DNA of 10,000 nucleotides from Rheinheimera sp. (GTDB taxonomy: Bacteria; Pseudomonadota; Gammaproteobacteria; Enterobacterales; Alteromonadaceae). The notes beneath the pieces were generated by a model. The model saw only the letters and a program-made list of their open reading frames with translations, searched no databases and was not told the origin of the DNA. The DNA is taken from assembly GCF_020217005.1 (NCBI RefSeq), contig NZ_JAIWOI010000362.1, positions 1 to 10,000 of the forward strand. The letters are read 5' to 3'. The first letter of the stretch is position 1; each line of letters opens with the position of its first letter. Below, piece after piece: positions 1 through 7,113 of this stretch. Both the position numbers and the translations under genes were made by a program.

Positions 1-163
1 GTTGCTGAATATTGGGGTGTATAACCTGCTGGATAAAGAATACTACCGCTGGGAGCGTATTCGTTATGCCGCCAGCAGCCGGAACAATATCAGTGCCGAC
101 GGTATTCAGCGTTACAGCGAGCCAGGCCGTTATGCCAAATTGAGTGTCAGTTACAGTTTCTAA
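1..163 (+). CDS. TonB-dependent receptor, C-terminal fragment (haem/haemoglobin-type likely)
   Basis: Only the last 53 or so codons are inside the window (frame beginning at base 2, stop TAA at 161-163). The translation holds the typical last strands of an outer-membrane TonB-dependent receptor barrel: a GVYNLLDKEYYRWE segment (the 'N-L-x-D/N-K-x-Y' motif), then RYSEPGRYAKLSVSYSF, which ends in an aromatic Phe, as outer-membrane barrel proteins do for BAM recognition. The YYRWE..R spacing and the RY.xPGR ending are those I associate with the haemoglobin/transferrin/lactoferrin receptor subfamily; that subfamily call is inference from a short tail. The protein would import iron-haem or another chelate across the outer membrane using TonB energy. 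It is followed by an intrinsic terminator at 261-292, so it probably ends its transcription unit. Confidence 0.85.
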   Translation, partial: LLNIGVYNLLDKEYYRWERIRYAASSRNNISADGIQRYSEPGRYAKLSVSYSF

Positions 164-197
164 GTTTTGTTTGAGACCAGTTTCATCCTGGTGTTGT

Positions 198-252
198 AAT
201 CCCCGCCCGCCGCGCAGTCAACAAAACTGCGGTTTCAGGGACGAAGGGGATT
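198..252 (+). other. Possible folded RNA segment between the receptor gene and its terminator
   Basis: AATCCCC (198-204) can pair with GGGGATT (246-252), enclosing an inner stem CGCAGT (213-218)/ACTGCG (226-231) with loop CAACAAA. The outer 3' arm would cover a Shine-Dalgarno-like GGGG placed 5 bp before an ATG at 255, which opens a 37-codon frame ending at 368. The terminator at 261-292 lies within that frame. I do not recognise a known riboswitch consensus. It may be part of the receptor gene's 3' UTR or a leader; no function is claimed. Confidence 0.25.
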
Positions 253-260
253 TTATGCTC

Positions 261-292
261 AACCACCTGCTGGGAAGACAGGTGGTTTTTTT
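261..292 (+). terminator. Rho-independent terminator after the TonB receptor gene
   Basis: A perfect 9-bp stem, AACCACCTG (261-269) with CAGGTGGTT (279-287), has a 9-nt loop and is followed by a run of T to position 292. This is a textbook intrinsic terminator. It lies about 100 bp after the receptor stop codon and upstream of the promoter of the ZIP gene, so it separates the two transcription units. Confidence 0.85.
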
Positions 293-329
293 GTTTAAAA
301 AAACAAAGATCCAATCAGGGAAAAAACGT

Positions 330-335
330 TATAAT
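330..335 (+). promoter_or_regulatory. Putative -10 box of the ZIP transporter promoter
   Basis: A perfect TATAAT lies after the upstream terminator and 81 bp before the ZIP start codon. No good -35 hexamer is present at 16-18 bp spacing, so the promoter may depend on an activator or other contacts. The predicted 5' UTR of about 75 nt contains a small CAGG-T6-CCTG hairpin just after the presumed start point. The ribosome binding site AGGA (407-410) sits 6 bp before the ATG at 417. Confidence 0.45.
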
Positions 336-416
336 GTCACAGGTTTTTTCCTGGCTGTTGCTGTTTGAACCTGACTATCTTTATCCGCTGTTATTTCCCA
401 TAGGACAGGATTTTTT

Positions 417-1172
417 ATGTTGACTCTGTTTATCCTGCTGGCTGCCTTTTTGGTGATGCTGGTATCCCTGTCCGGGGCTGTGTTATTTCTGTTGCCGCAA
501 AGCAAATTACAACGTTTTTTACCGCTGATTTTGAGCCTGGCTGTGGGGGTCTTGCTGGCCAATGCCTTTTTGCATTTATTGCCGGACGCATTGCTGCATC
601 AGGAGTCGCATCGTCAGCTATTTGGCTGGGTATTAGCGGGTTTATTAGGGTTTTATTTTCTGGAACGTGCTTTGCAACATGGTCATCCACAATTGCCGGA
701 CCAGGCTATAAGCACAGCCAGCTATGGCAAAGTGAATCTGGTGGCCGATGGCGTGCACAATTTTATTGATGGTGTATTGATAGCCGGTAGTTTTCTGGTC
801 GACCCTTTATTGGGTGTGACGACCACTGTTGCTATTCTGATCCACGAAATTCCGCAAGAAATTGCTGATGTTGCTGTGCTTTTGAATGCAGGTTTTAGCC
901 GAAAAAAAGCTTTGTTGTATAACCTGTTATCGGCTGGCGCTTGTGTTTTAGGTGCTGTTGCCACTTTAACCATCAGTCACTGGTTAACGCCTAATCTGAA
1001 TATCTTATTGGCTATTACAGCAGGTGCCTTTATTTATCTGGCCAGCGCCGACTTAATGCCATTGTTGCGGAAAAATGTCGAACAACCGCTCTGGTTACAT
1101 GGCCTGATGATGGGCCTTGGTGTACTATTAATGCTGGTTTTGATAGGGCCTGAAGCTTCACATCAACATTAA
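417..1172 (+). CDS. ZIP-family divalent metal transporter
   Basis: A 251-residue, strongly hydrophobic inner-membrane protein of the ZIP (ZupT/GufA-like) superfamily, which moves Zn2+ and related divalent metals into the cytoplasm. The family signatures are visible: FLHLLPDAL (residues 51-59) in an early helix, HNFIDG (114-119) in the helix known as TM IV, and HEIPQE (143-148) in TM V. In ZIP proteins the His, Asp/Asn and Glu residues of these two helices form the binuclear metal site; here the usual HExPHE is HEIPQE, so one His ligand is replaced by Gln. ADLMPLL (211-217) matches the TM VI region. A short His-containing loop (about 86-96, LQHGHPQLPDQ) lies where ZIPs carry a variable metal-sensing loop. 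Length and helix content are normal. The start has a good AGGA ribosome site. Substrate cannot be told from sequence. It stands alone, between a terminator and a repeat-filled gap. Confidence 0.88.
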   Translation: MLTLFILLAAFLVMLVSLSGAVLFLLPQSKLQRFLPLILSLAVGVLLANAFLHLLPDALLHQESHRQLFGWVLAGLLGFYFLERALQHGHPQLPDQAISTASYGKVNLVADGVHNFIDGVLIAGSFLVDPLLGVTTTVAILIHEIPQEIADVAVLLNAGFSRKKALLYNLLSAGACVLGAVATLTISHWLTPNLNILLAITAGAFIYLASADLMPLLRKNVEQPLWLHGLMMGLGVLLMLVLIGPEASHQH

Positions 1173-1180
1173 TTAGCCGT

Positions 1181-1300
1181 CGTACTTGAAGCTGCAGCTT
1201 TGTTGACTGTGCGCTCTCGCCCCAGTCGCATAGACAACTATGCTCCTGGGGTCTCGTTTGCTTGTCGCCTCGCTGCATCATCAATTACTTAGGCTAAACA
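1181..1300 (+). repeat. REP-like intergenic hairpin element
   Basis: The central part folds into a strong hairpin: CCCCAG (1220-1225)/CTGGGG (1246-1251), then a TC/TC internal loop, then GCATAG (1228-1233)/CTATGC (1238-1243) with an ACAA tetraloop. The outer parts are also imperfect inverted repeats: TTGAAGCTGCAGC (1186-1198) matches the reverse complement of GCTGCATCATCAA (1272-1284) at 11 of 13 positions. The whole therefore looks like a single long palindromic unit. It resembles, from memory, dispersed intergenic repeats in Shewanella and related genomes. The folding is seen directly; the family assignment is inference. It may also act as a transcript end for the ZIP gene, though no T-run follows. 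Confidence 0.6.
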
Positions 1301-1305
1301 CTTCT

Positions 1306-1334
1306 CGTATTTAAAGCTGCAGCTTTGTTGACTG
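1306..1334 (+). repeat. Second copy of the head of the intergenic repeat
   Basis: These 29 bases match 1181-1209 at 27 of 29 positions, including the 12-bp palindrome AAGCTGCAGCTT followed by TGTTGACTG. The rest of the element is not repeated, so this is a truncated tandem copy that ends about 40 bp before the promoter of the DeoR gene. Confidence 0.75.
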
Positions 1335-1373
1335 CTCACACTCTCCAGAAAATGCTGAATTTAACTTTCACTC

Positions 1374-1423
1374 TTGCGTTTAAGTTTCGCTTCTGTAAAA
1401 TATCTTTCGAAACGAAACTTAAG
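1374..1423 (+). promoter_or_regulatory. Promoter with inverted-repeat operator of the DeoR-glmS unit
   Basis: Perfect 10-bp inverted repeats, TTAAGTTTCG (1380-1389) and CGAAACTTAA (1413-1422), are separated by 23 bp. An extra TTTCGAAA palindrome lies at 1405-1412. Between the arms is a candidate -10 TAAAAT (1396-1401), with TTGCGT (1374-1379) 16 bp upstream as a weak -35. TTTCG/CGAAA half-sites are the kind recognised by several DeoR-family regulators, and the regulator gene starts 11 bp downstream, so self-regulation is the simplest reading. The repeats are seen; the binding protein is inferred. Confidence 0.55.
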
Positions 1424-1433
1424 TGACTGGCAG

Positions 1434-2213
1434 ATGAACAAACGAAACACTCAACAACGCCGCCGCGCTATTCTTGACCTGCTGAATCTGCAGGGCGAAG
1501 TCAGTGTTGAGCAATTGGCCCATCATTTTGAAACCTCTGAAGTTACTGTTCGTAAAGACTTAGCTGCACTGGAAAATAACGGTTTGTTATTGCGTCGTTA
1601 TGGTGGTGCAGTGCAAGTGCCACATGAACTGATTCAGGAAGCCGCGGTCGAAAAAGTTTCAGAACGAAAGCAAATTCTGGCCAAAGCCGCTGCAGAGCTT
1701 ATTCGTGATCACAACCGTATTATTCTCGACAGCGGCAGCACCACAGCAGCTTTATTGCCTGAACTTTCGCATAAACAAGGTTTAGTGGTGATGACTAATT
1801 CCTTGGCTATTGCCCATGCCTTACGTGAACTGGAAAACGAACCTACGCTGCTGATGACAGGTGGCAGCTGGGATCCGCAGTCTGAGGCTTTTCAGGGCCA
1901 ACTGGCGGAACAGGTTTTGCGTGCATACGATTTTGACCAGCTGTTTATTGGTGCCGACGGCATTGATCTGCAGCGTGGTACTACTACTTTTAATGAGCTG
2001 ACCAGCTTAAGCCGGGTAATGGCCGAAGTGGCGCGTGAAGTAGTGGTGATGGTGGAATCCGACAAAATAGGTCGGAAAATCCACAACTTAGAATTGCCCT
2101 GGTCGTCCATTAAAATACTGGTAACAGACGACAAGTTGCCCGCCAGCGCAAAACAGCAAATCGAACAACAAGGCGTAAAAGTGATTTGCGCCCCCTTTGG
2201 CTCAGTGGAGTAA
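1434..2213 (+). CDS. DeoR-family transcriptional regulator linked to glmS
   Basis: A 260-residue DNA-binding regulator. An N-terminal winged helix-turn-helix (residues 8-58) contains the DeoR pattern VSVEQLAHHFETSEVTVRKD followed by the wing RRYGGA (54-59). The C-terminal DeoRC sugar-phosphate sensor domain shows LDSGSTT (98-104), TNSLAIA (121-127), FIGADGID (171-178) and SDK (209-211). Family members are usually repressors released by phosphorylated sugars. Standing directly before glmS (6 bp gap), this one is likely to sense an amino-sugar or hexose phosphate and control amino-sugar synthesis; that role is inferred from position. The start at 1434 gives the usual family length and begins just before the HTH. 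An in-frame TTG at 1374 would add 20 residues but lies inside the promoter region, so it was rejected. The ribosome site is weak. A possible operator lies at 1380-1422. Confidence 0.88.
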   Translation: MNKRNTQQRRRAILDLLNLQGEVSVEQLAHHFETSEVTVRKDLAALENNGLLLRRYGGAVQVPHELIQEAAVEKVSERKQILAKAAAELIRDHNRIILDSGSTTAALLPELSHKQGLVVMTNSLAIAHALRELENEPTLLMTGGSWDPQSEAFQGQLAEQVLRAYDFDQLFIGADGIDLQRGTTTFNELTSLSRVMAEVAREVVVMVESDKIGRKIHNLELPWSSIKILVTDDKLPASAKQQIEQQGVKVICAPFGSVE

Positions 2214-2219
2214 GACTTT

Positions 2220-4049
2220 ATGTGTGGAATAGTAGGTGCTGTAGCACAACGTGACGTAGTAGAGATTCTGGTCGAGGGCTTACGTCGCCTGGAATACCGT
2301 GGTTATGACTCTGCCGGTGTGGCCATCATCAGCCCAACAGGCGAATTACAACGTATCCGCCGTTTAGGTAAAGTAAAAGAACTGTCTGACGCAGTAAAAT
2401 TAACGCCTGTTGTTGGCGGCACTGGTATTGCGCACACTCGCTGGGCTACACACGGCGAACCTTCAGAGCGTAACGCTCACCCACACGTTTCCGGCAATAT
2501 TTCGGTGGTGCACAACGGCATTATCGAAAACCATGGCCCGCTGCGCGAAATGTTAAAAGCCAAAGGTTATGTGTTTAATTCTGACACTGACACTGAAGTG
2601 ATAGCGCACTTAGTGGCTGATGAAATGAAAACTGCTGGTTCTTTGCTAGCTGCAGTACAAACTGCGGTAAAACAATTTAACGGCGCTTACGGCACTGTAC
2701 TGATGGATCAAAACGACCCAAGCCATTTAGTTGTGGCCCGTTCAGGCAGCCCATTGGTGATCGGCTTTGGTATCGGCGAAAACTTTATCGCTTCTGATCA
2801 GTTAGCCCTGTTACCAGTAACCCGTCGTTTTATGTTTTTAGAAGAAGGCGACGTGGCCGAAATTACCCGCACCAGCGTCACTGTGTACGACAAAAACGGC
2901 AAACAAGTCGAGCGCACTATCACTGAATCCACCGCCAGCTACGATGCCGGTGACAAAGGTCAGTACCGCCACTTTATGTTAAAAGAAATCTACGAACAGC
3001 CACACGCCATTACTAACACTTTAGAAGGCCGTTTAGGCTCAGATTCAGTACTGGACGAAACCTTTGGTAATGGCGCCGCTGAACTGTTCAAAAAAGTTCG
3101 TCACGTGCAAATCGTTGCCTGCGGTACTTCGTATCACTCAGGTATGGTTGCCCGTTACTGGCTGGAGTCTTTAGGTGGTATTTCCTGCAACGTCGAAATT
3201 GCCTCTGAATTCCGTTACCGCAAATCCTTTGTTCAGCCAGGCAGCCTGCTGGTCAGCATTTCCCAGTCTGGTGAAACTGCAGATACTTTAGCGGCCTTAC
3301 GTTTAGCCAAAGAAGCGGGTTATATCGGTAGCTTAACTATTTGTAACGTCGCGGGTTCTTCACTGGTACGTGAATCGGATCTGGCCTTTATGACCCGTGC
3401 TGGTGCTGAAATTGGTGTGGCTTCCACTAAAGCCTTCACCACTCAGCTGGTTGGTTTGTCTATGCTGACGCTGGCTATTGGTAAATACAATGGCTTAACA
3501 GCCCAGCAGCAACAGGATATGGCACAGGCATTAAAAACTCTGCCAGCCAAACTGGAAGAAACTTTAACCCTGGCGCCAAAAATCGAAGCTCTGGCGACAG
3601 AGTTCGCCGACAAGCATCACTCCTTGTTCTTAGGCCGTGGCGATCAGTATCCTATCGCTATGGAAGGCGCGCTGAAGTTAAAAGAAATTTCCTACATTCA
3701 CGCTGAAGCTTATGCCGCAGGCGAGCTGAAACACGGCCCATTAGCGCTGATTGATGCGGATATGCCAATTATTGTGGTCGCGCCAAACAACGAACTGCTG
3801 GAAAAATTACAGTCAAACGTGGAAGAAGTACGTGCCCGTGGCGGTATTTTGTATGTCTTCGCTGACGTGGATGCTCACTTTAAATCAGACGCGACGCAGC
3901 GTGTGATCAGCGTGCCACACGTGCACCCACTGATTGCACCCATCATCTACACCATCCCGCTGCAGTTATTAAGCTACTACGTTGCCATTATCAAAGGCAC
4001 AGACGTAGACCAGCCACGTAACCTGGCCAAGTCGGTGACTGTAGAGTAA
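2220..4049 (+). CDS. glmS: Glutamine--fructose-6-phosphate aminotransferase (isomerising), GlmS
   Basis: Cytoplasmic enzyme that makes glucosamine-6-phosphate from fructose-6-phosphate and glutamine, the first committed step to UDP-GlcNAc for peptidoglycan and LPS. At 609 residues its length equals that of E. coli GlmS. The N-terminal class II glutamine amidotransferase domain (to about 230) begins MCGIVGA with the nucleophile Cys2, followed by [17 protein letters not shown] and SDTDTEV. Two SIS sugar-isomerase domains follow, with CGTS (301-304), SQSGETADT (from 348), [12 protein letters not shown] and the carboxy end NLAKSVTVE containing the catalytic Lys. GGAG at 2207-2210, 9 bp before the ATG, is the ribosome site and lies inside the upstream regulator gene, consistent with co-transcription. 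The last dozen codons form the TnsD target of Tn7 elements, and a transposon is inserted 25 bp after the stop. The coding sequence is intact. Confidence 0.98.
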   Translation: MCGIVGAVAQRDVVEILVEGLRRLEYRGYDSAGVAIISPTGELQRIRRLGKVKELSDAVKLTPVVGGTGIAHTRWATHGEPSERNAHPHVSGNISVVHNGIIENHGPLREMLKAKGYVFNSDTDTEVIAHLVADEMKTAGSLLAAVQTAVKQFNGAYGTVLMDQNDPSHLVVARSGSPLVIGFGIGENFIASDQLALLPVTRRFMFLEEGDVAEITRTSVTVYDKNGKQVERTITESTASYDAGDKGQYRHFMLKEIYEQPHAITNTLEGRLGSDSVLDETFGNGAAELFKKVRHVQIVACGTSYHSGMVARYWLESLGGISCNVEIASEFRYRKSFVQPGSLLVSISQSGETADTLAALRLAKEAGYIGSLTICNVAGSSLVRESDLAFMTRAGAEIGVASTKAFTTQLVGLSMLTLAIGKYNGLTAQQQQDMAQALKTLPAKLEETLTLAPKIEALATEFADKHHSLFLGRGDQYPIAMEGALKLKEISYIHAEAYAAGELKHGPLALIDADMPIIVVAPNNELLEKLQSNVEEVRARGGILYVFADVDAHFKSDATQRVISVPHVHPLIAPIIYTIPLQLLSYYVAIIKGTDVDQPRNLAKSVTVE

Positions 4050-4074
4050 GATTTTGATTTTAAATAAATTTTTT
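4014..4074 (+). other. attTn7 attachment site (TnsD recognition region plus insertion point)
   Basis: In Tn7 the TnsD protein reads roughly the last 36 bp of glmS (about +23 to +58 from the insertion point) and insertion occurs about 25 bp beyond the stop codon. Here the equivalent bases encode the conserved [11 protein letters not shown] ending (4014-4049), and the transposon starts at 4075. The five bases before it are TTTTT (4070-4074), the presumed 5-bp target duplication; its partner copy would be beyond the window. Coordinates of the recognition region are transferred from Tn7. Confidence 0.85.
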
Positions 4075-4161
4075 TGTGGTCTGACATAATAGTTCTAAAC
4101 AAGACAAAATAGTCTTAAAGCGTGACAGCAAAGAACTAAACAGAACAAAATAGTTGTAAAC
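4075..4161 (+). repeat. Transposon right end with four TnsB-type binding sites
   Basis: Four direct repeats of the form GACAAAATAGTTnTAAAC lie at 4083-4100, 4103-4120, 4124-4141 (degenerate, about 12 of 18 matches) and 4144-4161. Start-to-start spacings are 20, 21 and 20 bp. Tn7's right end likewise packs four overlapping 22-bp TnsB sites into about 90 bp. TnsB bound here pairs the ends and, in Tn7, also represses tns transcription. The outermost bases TGTGGTC carry the terminal TGT required at the cleavage point. Confidence 0.9.
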
Positions 4162-4181
4162 CATTAAAGTCCAGTTATGCT
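4154..4181 (+). promoter_or_regulatory. Candidate tnsA promoter overlapping the last TnsB site
   Basis: TTGTAA (4154-4159) and TATGCT (4176-4181) are separated by 16 bp and each match four of six consensus bases. The predicted start near 4188 gives a roughly 20-nt leader and lies beyond the 5' arm of the hairpin at 4166-4180, so such transcripts could not form the terminator. The -35 lies inside the fourth TnsB site, which would permit repression by TnsB as in Tn7. This is inference from weak hexamers. Confidence 0.35.
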
Positions 4182-4208
4182 GTTTAAAAAGCATACTGGA
4201 CTTTTTTT
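4166..4208 (+). terminator. Rho-independent terminator ending at the tnsA start codon
   Basis: AAAGTCCAGT (4166-4175) pairs with ACTGGACTTT (4195-4204), and ATGC (4177-4180) pairs with GCAT (4191-4194), with one bulged T at 4176 and a 10-nt loop. A run of seven T (4202-4208) follows immediately, and the tnsA ATG is the next base. It is well placed to stop read-through from glmS into the transposon and to give glmS a new transcript end in place of the one displaced by insertion. Confidence 0.8.
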
Positions 4209-5036
4209 ATGGCTAGAGCGCAGCAATCGCTTTCAGAAACTGAAATTGCCCGTCGCATCAAGAATGGACGCGGTCAGGGTCATGGAGAACATTATAAGCC
4301 CTGGTTTCATGTTCAGGATGTCCCATCAGATGGGCGTTCTCATCGTATTTACTCTCATAAAACGCGGCGGGTTCATCATCTGCTTTCCGATCTGGAATTA
4401 GCAGTTTTTCTTGTGCTTGAATGGTCGTCAGACATTACAGATATCAGGGAGCAATTCCCTTTAAAGCGAGATGAAACCAGAGCTCTCGCTGCAGAGCATC
4501 AACTGAGACATCCTTCTGTCCGAGGTGTTGACCAGGTGATGTCGTCAGATTTCCTTGTAGACGCTACTACTGGTCCTGACAGGCAGTTCGCTATTCAGGT
4601 GAAGCCAGTGAATGAGTTAGCCAAGCCTGAGATTATCGAGAAGCTTGAGCTGGAAAGGCGCTACTGGCAGTTAAAGCAAATCCCATGGTTTCTGGTCACC
4701 GAAGAAGAAATTGATCTGGTGATAAAACAGAACATCGAGTGGTTATATCCAACAAAAAATGATGCTGCAGTGGATCCTGCTTTGTTAGCTCAGCTGCCAT
4801 TTTTATCTAAGGCATTTAGCAAAGCTCAGGACTCAAAGGTCATTGATATTTGCAAACATCTGGATACCGCATACGAGCTGGAGCTCGGCCACAGCTTACG
4901 AGATGTTCGGACTTTGGTAGCCAATGGCTTTATTAAATTTAATATCAATACGGCGTTTCGTTCTGTGAAGGCATCAGAGCTCAGGTTCTGTCAGTTTGAA
5001 GATATGGAGGCCTTGCTGCATGTGGCAAATCAATGA
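4209..5036 (+). CDS. tnsA: Transposase subunit TnsA, endonuclease
   Basis: TnsA is the restriction-endonuclease-like half of the Tn7 heteromeric transposase. It cuts the 5' strands at the transposon ends while TnsB cuts the 3' strands, giving cut-and-paste movement. The 275-residue product carries the Tn7 catalytic set at identical numbering: E63 (in SDLELAVF), D114 (in MSSDFLVD), Q130 and K132 (in FAIQVKP). The N-terminal region contains RRIKNGRGQGHGEHY and SHRIYSHKTRRVHHLLS, which closely resemble Tn7 TnsA. The C-terminal part (from about 190) corresponds to the winged-helix region that contacts TnsC and DNA. No upstream in-frame start exists, because a TAA lies at 4185-4187. No Shine-Dalgarno sequence precedes the ATG, which abuts the T-run of a terminator, so translation initiation is probably weak. 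The end overlaps tnsB by 17 bp. Confidence 0.97.
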   Translation: MARAQQSLSETEIARRIKNGRGQGHGEHYKPWFHVQDVPSDGRSHRIYSHKTRRVHHLLSDLELAVFLVLEWSSDITDIREQFPLKRDETRALAAEHQLRHPSVRGVDQVMSSDFLVDATTGPDRQFAIQVKPVNELAKPEIIEKLELERRYWQLKQIPWFLVTEEEIDLVIKQNIEWLYPTKNDAAVDPALLAQLPFLSKAFSKAQDSKVIDICKHLDTAYELELGHSLRDVRTLVANGFIKFNINTAFRSVKASELRFCQFEDMEALLHVANQ

Positions 5037-7113
5037 GGTTCTGAGATTTGACGAACAGCCCTATCGTATCTTAGCTGTGCATCCGGGCGAGCTCGTCTGG
5101 ATCCAAATCGACAGCGATAAGGGGTTCCCTGAATTTATCCTGGAACTGAAGCTTATTTCCTACCTGGATGAAGGCCGGTTGCTCAGAAGCTCGGACCCTT
5201 ACGCATTTCTGCATGATGAAGAGCCAGAAGTTGGGTCTGTTGCATTTAATCGACGTGAAAAAGCACTGACTATTATTCAGCCCATTATTGTTGACGAGCT
5301 GTGTTTTGAAACTAAAGCCAGAGCGCGACGGGTGACTGAAGTTGAGATGGCTGGTGTAGCAACCAAAGCGACTATTTATAAGCTACTTCGCAGGTTTTGG
5401 CAGCGAGGCCAGAAGCCCAATGCTTTATTGCCTGACTTCAAAAACAGTGGGGCCCCGGGGAAATCCAGAGCGGCATCAGGCACAACAAAAGTTGGTCGTA
5501 GCCGGTTATACGGCGATGGTTCAGGTATTAAAGTCACAGTCGATGTTGAACGAATATTTCGGGTCAGTATAGAAAAGCACTTATTAACTCAGAAAAAACT
5601 TCAAACAACGGTCGCGTATCGTCGTTTCAGGGATTTGTTTGCACAGTATCACCCTGAAGTCTTGCCTGAAGATTTCCCCACGTTACGGCAGTTCCGGTAT
5701 TTTTATAACCGGGAGTACAAGAAGCCACAGCGGTTACTTGAAAGCACGAATCCCGGCATCTACAAAAAGGATATTCGCCCTTTAACCAGCACTGCCACTG
5801 CCCATGTGCTGGGCCCTGGCAGCCGATATGAGATTGATGCAACTATTGCTGATATTTACCTGGTTGCAGATGACGACCGCAGTAAAATCATAGGCAGGCC
5901 TACCCTTTACGTCGTGATTGATGTGTTCAGCCGAATGATAGCTGGTTTTTATATCGGTTTTGACAACCCTTCCTATGTGGTGGCTATGCAGGCTGTGGCA
6001 ATTGCCTGCACTGAGAAGGTCACTTCCTGTAAGTCTCTTGGTATAGAGATCACTCCAGACGAATGGCCATGTGTTGGTTTGCCTGATGTTATTCTGGCTG
6101 ACCGCGGAGAGATGATGAGCCATCAGGTGGATGCGCTGATTAAGGGGTTTAATCTGCGGGTTGAAAGCGCACCACCGAGACGTGGTGATGCCAAGGGTAT
6201 TGTTGAAAGTTGCTTCCGTACTCTTCAGGCCGAATTTAAACCCTATGTGCCTGGTGTTGTTACTGGTAACAGAGTGAAAAAACACGGAGAGCGGGATTAT
6301 CGTCTTGATGCCGTAATGACGATCACTGACTTTGCCCAAATAATGCTGAAGACTATTCTTTTCCGAAACAACTACCACGTGATGGATAAGTACGATCGTG
6401 ATGCGGACCTGCCTGCTGATATCCCTTCAATTCCAATTCATTTATGGAACTGGGGCATGCAGCACAGGGTTGGTAGTTTAAGGCTGGTTGATTCTGAGCA
6501 GTTAAGGATTGCTTTGTTGCCACGGCAAAAGGTCAGTATTTCTCAATACGGTGCAAATATGTGGGGTATCTACTACAGCTGTCCAGAATTTCTTCGAGAA
6601 GGATGGCTGCTGCGAAGCCCGGAGATTCAGCGTTCTCAGAAACTGGAGGCTGCTTACAACCCCGGCTCTGCAGATACTATTTATCTGTTTCCACAACCTG
6701 GTAGCAGGACCTACTGGACTTGTACTCTTACTGATCGTAGTCGCCAATTTAGAGGCCTGACATTCTGGCAAGCTTGGGAGCTTCAGGCCCAGCAGAAACA
6801 TAACATGGCAAATGCCAGGCTAGATGAAGATGCAAAACGGCGGGAACTGGATGCTTTTATAAAAGAAAAAACTACCAGTGCTATCCGCGCAACTCCAGCC
6901 ATTAAAGAGTCAGGCCAAAAGCGTATTGCACAGATTAGGGGTAATAAAAAAGAGGCACGTGAAGCTGAACAGTTGCAGCGTGCTAGGCCTACAAATGAAG
7001 TAAAAGACAAAGTGCTTGCACCAGTCATTCCTCTGCGAGAAGCCGAAGAGGATTACAGTCTTCCAAGCTATGTTCCGGACTTGTTTGGTTACCAGGATGG
7101 AGAACCTGAATGA
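5020..7113 (+). CDS. tnsB: Transposase subunit TnsB, DDE recombinase
   Basis: TnsB binds the repeated sites at the transposon ends, cuts the 3' strands and joins them to target DNA. From the ATG at 5020 it has 697 residues (Tn7: 702). The RNase H-fold catalytic triad is D273 ([10 protein letters not shown]), D361 (ILADRGE) and E396 (KGIVESCFR), the same numbers as in Tn7 TnsB; this agreement and the GGAGG at 5006-5010 (9 bp spacing) fix the start, rather than an in-frame ATG at 4996. Before the core is a helix-turn-helix stretch (about 107-130, [20 protein letters not shown]) for end binding. After it come a Mu-transposase-like beta-barrel region, a charged helical segment (about 585-650) and an acidic tail ending in [15 protein letters not shown], the part which in Tn7 contacts TnsC. 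It overlaps tnsA by 17 bp and tnsC by the ATGA tetranucleotide. Confidence 0.97.
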   Translation: MWQINEVLRFDEQPYRILAVHPGELVWIQIDSDKGFPEFILELKLISYLDEGRLLRSSDPYAFLHDEEPEVGSVAFNRREKALTIIQPIIVDELCFETKARARRVTEVEMAGVATKATIYKLLRRFWQRGQKPNALLPDFKNSGAPGKSRAASGTTKVGRSRLYGDGSGIKVTVDVERIFRVSIEKHLLTQKKLQTTVAYRRFRDLFAQYHPEVLPEDFPTLRQFRYFYNREYKKPQRLLESTNPGIYKKDIRPLTSTATAHVLGPGSRYEIDATIADIYLVADDDRSKIIGRPTLYVVIDVFSRMIAGFYIGFDNPSYVVAMQAVAIACTEKVTSCKSLGIEITPDEWPCVGLPDVILADRGEMMSHQVDALIKGFNLRVESAPPRRGDAKGIVESCFRTLQAEFKPYVPGVVTGNRVKKHGERDYRLDAVMTITDFAQIMLKTILFRNNYHVMDKYDRDADLPADIPSIPIHLWNWGMQHRVGSLRLVDSEQLRIALLPRQKVSISQYGANMWGIYYSCPEFLREGWLLRSPEIQRSQKLEAAYNPGSADTIYLFPQPGSRTYWTCTLTDRSRQFRGLTFWQAWELQAQQKHNMANARLDEDAKRRELDAFIKEKTTSAIRATPAIKESGQKRIAQIRGNKKEAREAEQLQRARPTNEVKDKVLAPVIPLREAEEDYSLPSYVPDLFGYQDGEPE

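Noticed and set aside
198..252. Metal-sensing riboswitch (yybP-ykoY-like) before the ZIP gene
   Set aside because: No consensus bases of that or another riboswitch class that I know are present, and a terminator and a separate promoter lie between it and the gene.
1374..1433. Upstream TTG start of the DeoR regulator
   Set aside because: The added 20 residues overlap the promoter and inverted repeats and are not typical of the family N-terminus.
4083..4161. Short regularly spaced repeats as a CRISPR array
   Set aside because: The repeats abut with no unique spacers and match TnsB sites at a Tn7 end.
4177..4401. A 74-codon forward frame starting in the terminator loop
   Set aside because: It overlaps tnsA in another frame and has no ribosome site; TnsA residues match Tn7 throughout.
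4996..5019. Upstream ATG giving tnsB eight extra residues
   Set aside because: The ATG at 5020 has GGAGG at good spacing and puts the DDE residues at exactly the Tn7 numbering.
5782..6378. A 198-codon reverse-strand frame opposite tnsB
   Set aside because: It lies wholly inside the catalytic core of tnsB, whose DDE residues and length are intact, and its translation resembles no protein family.
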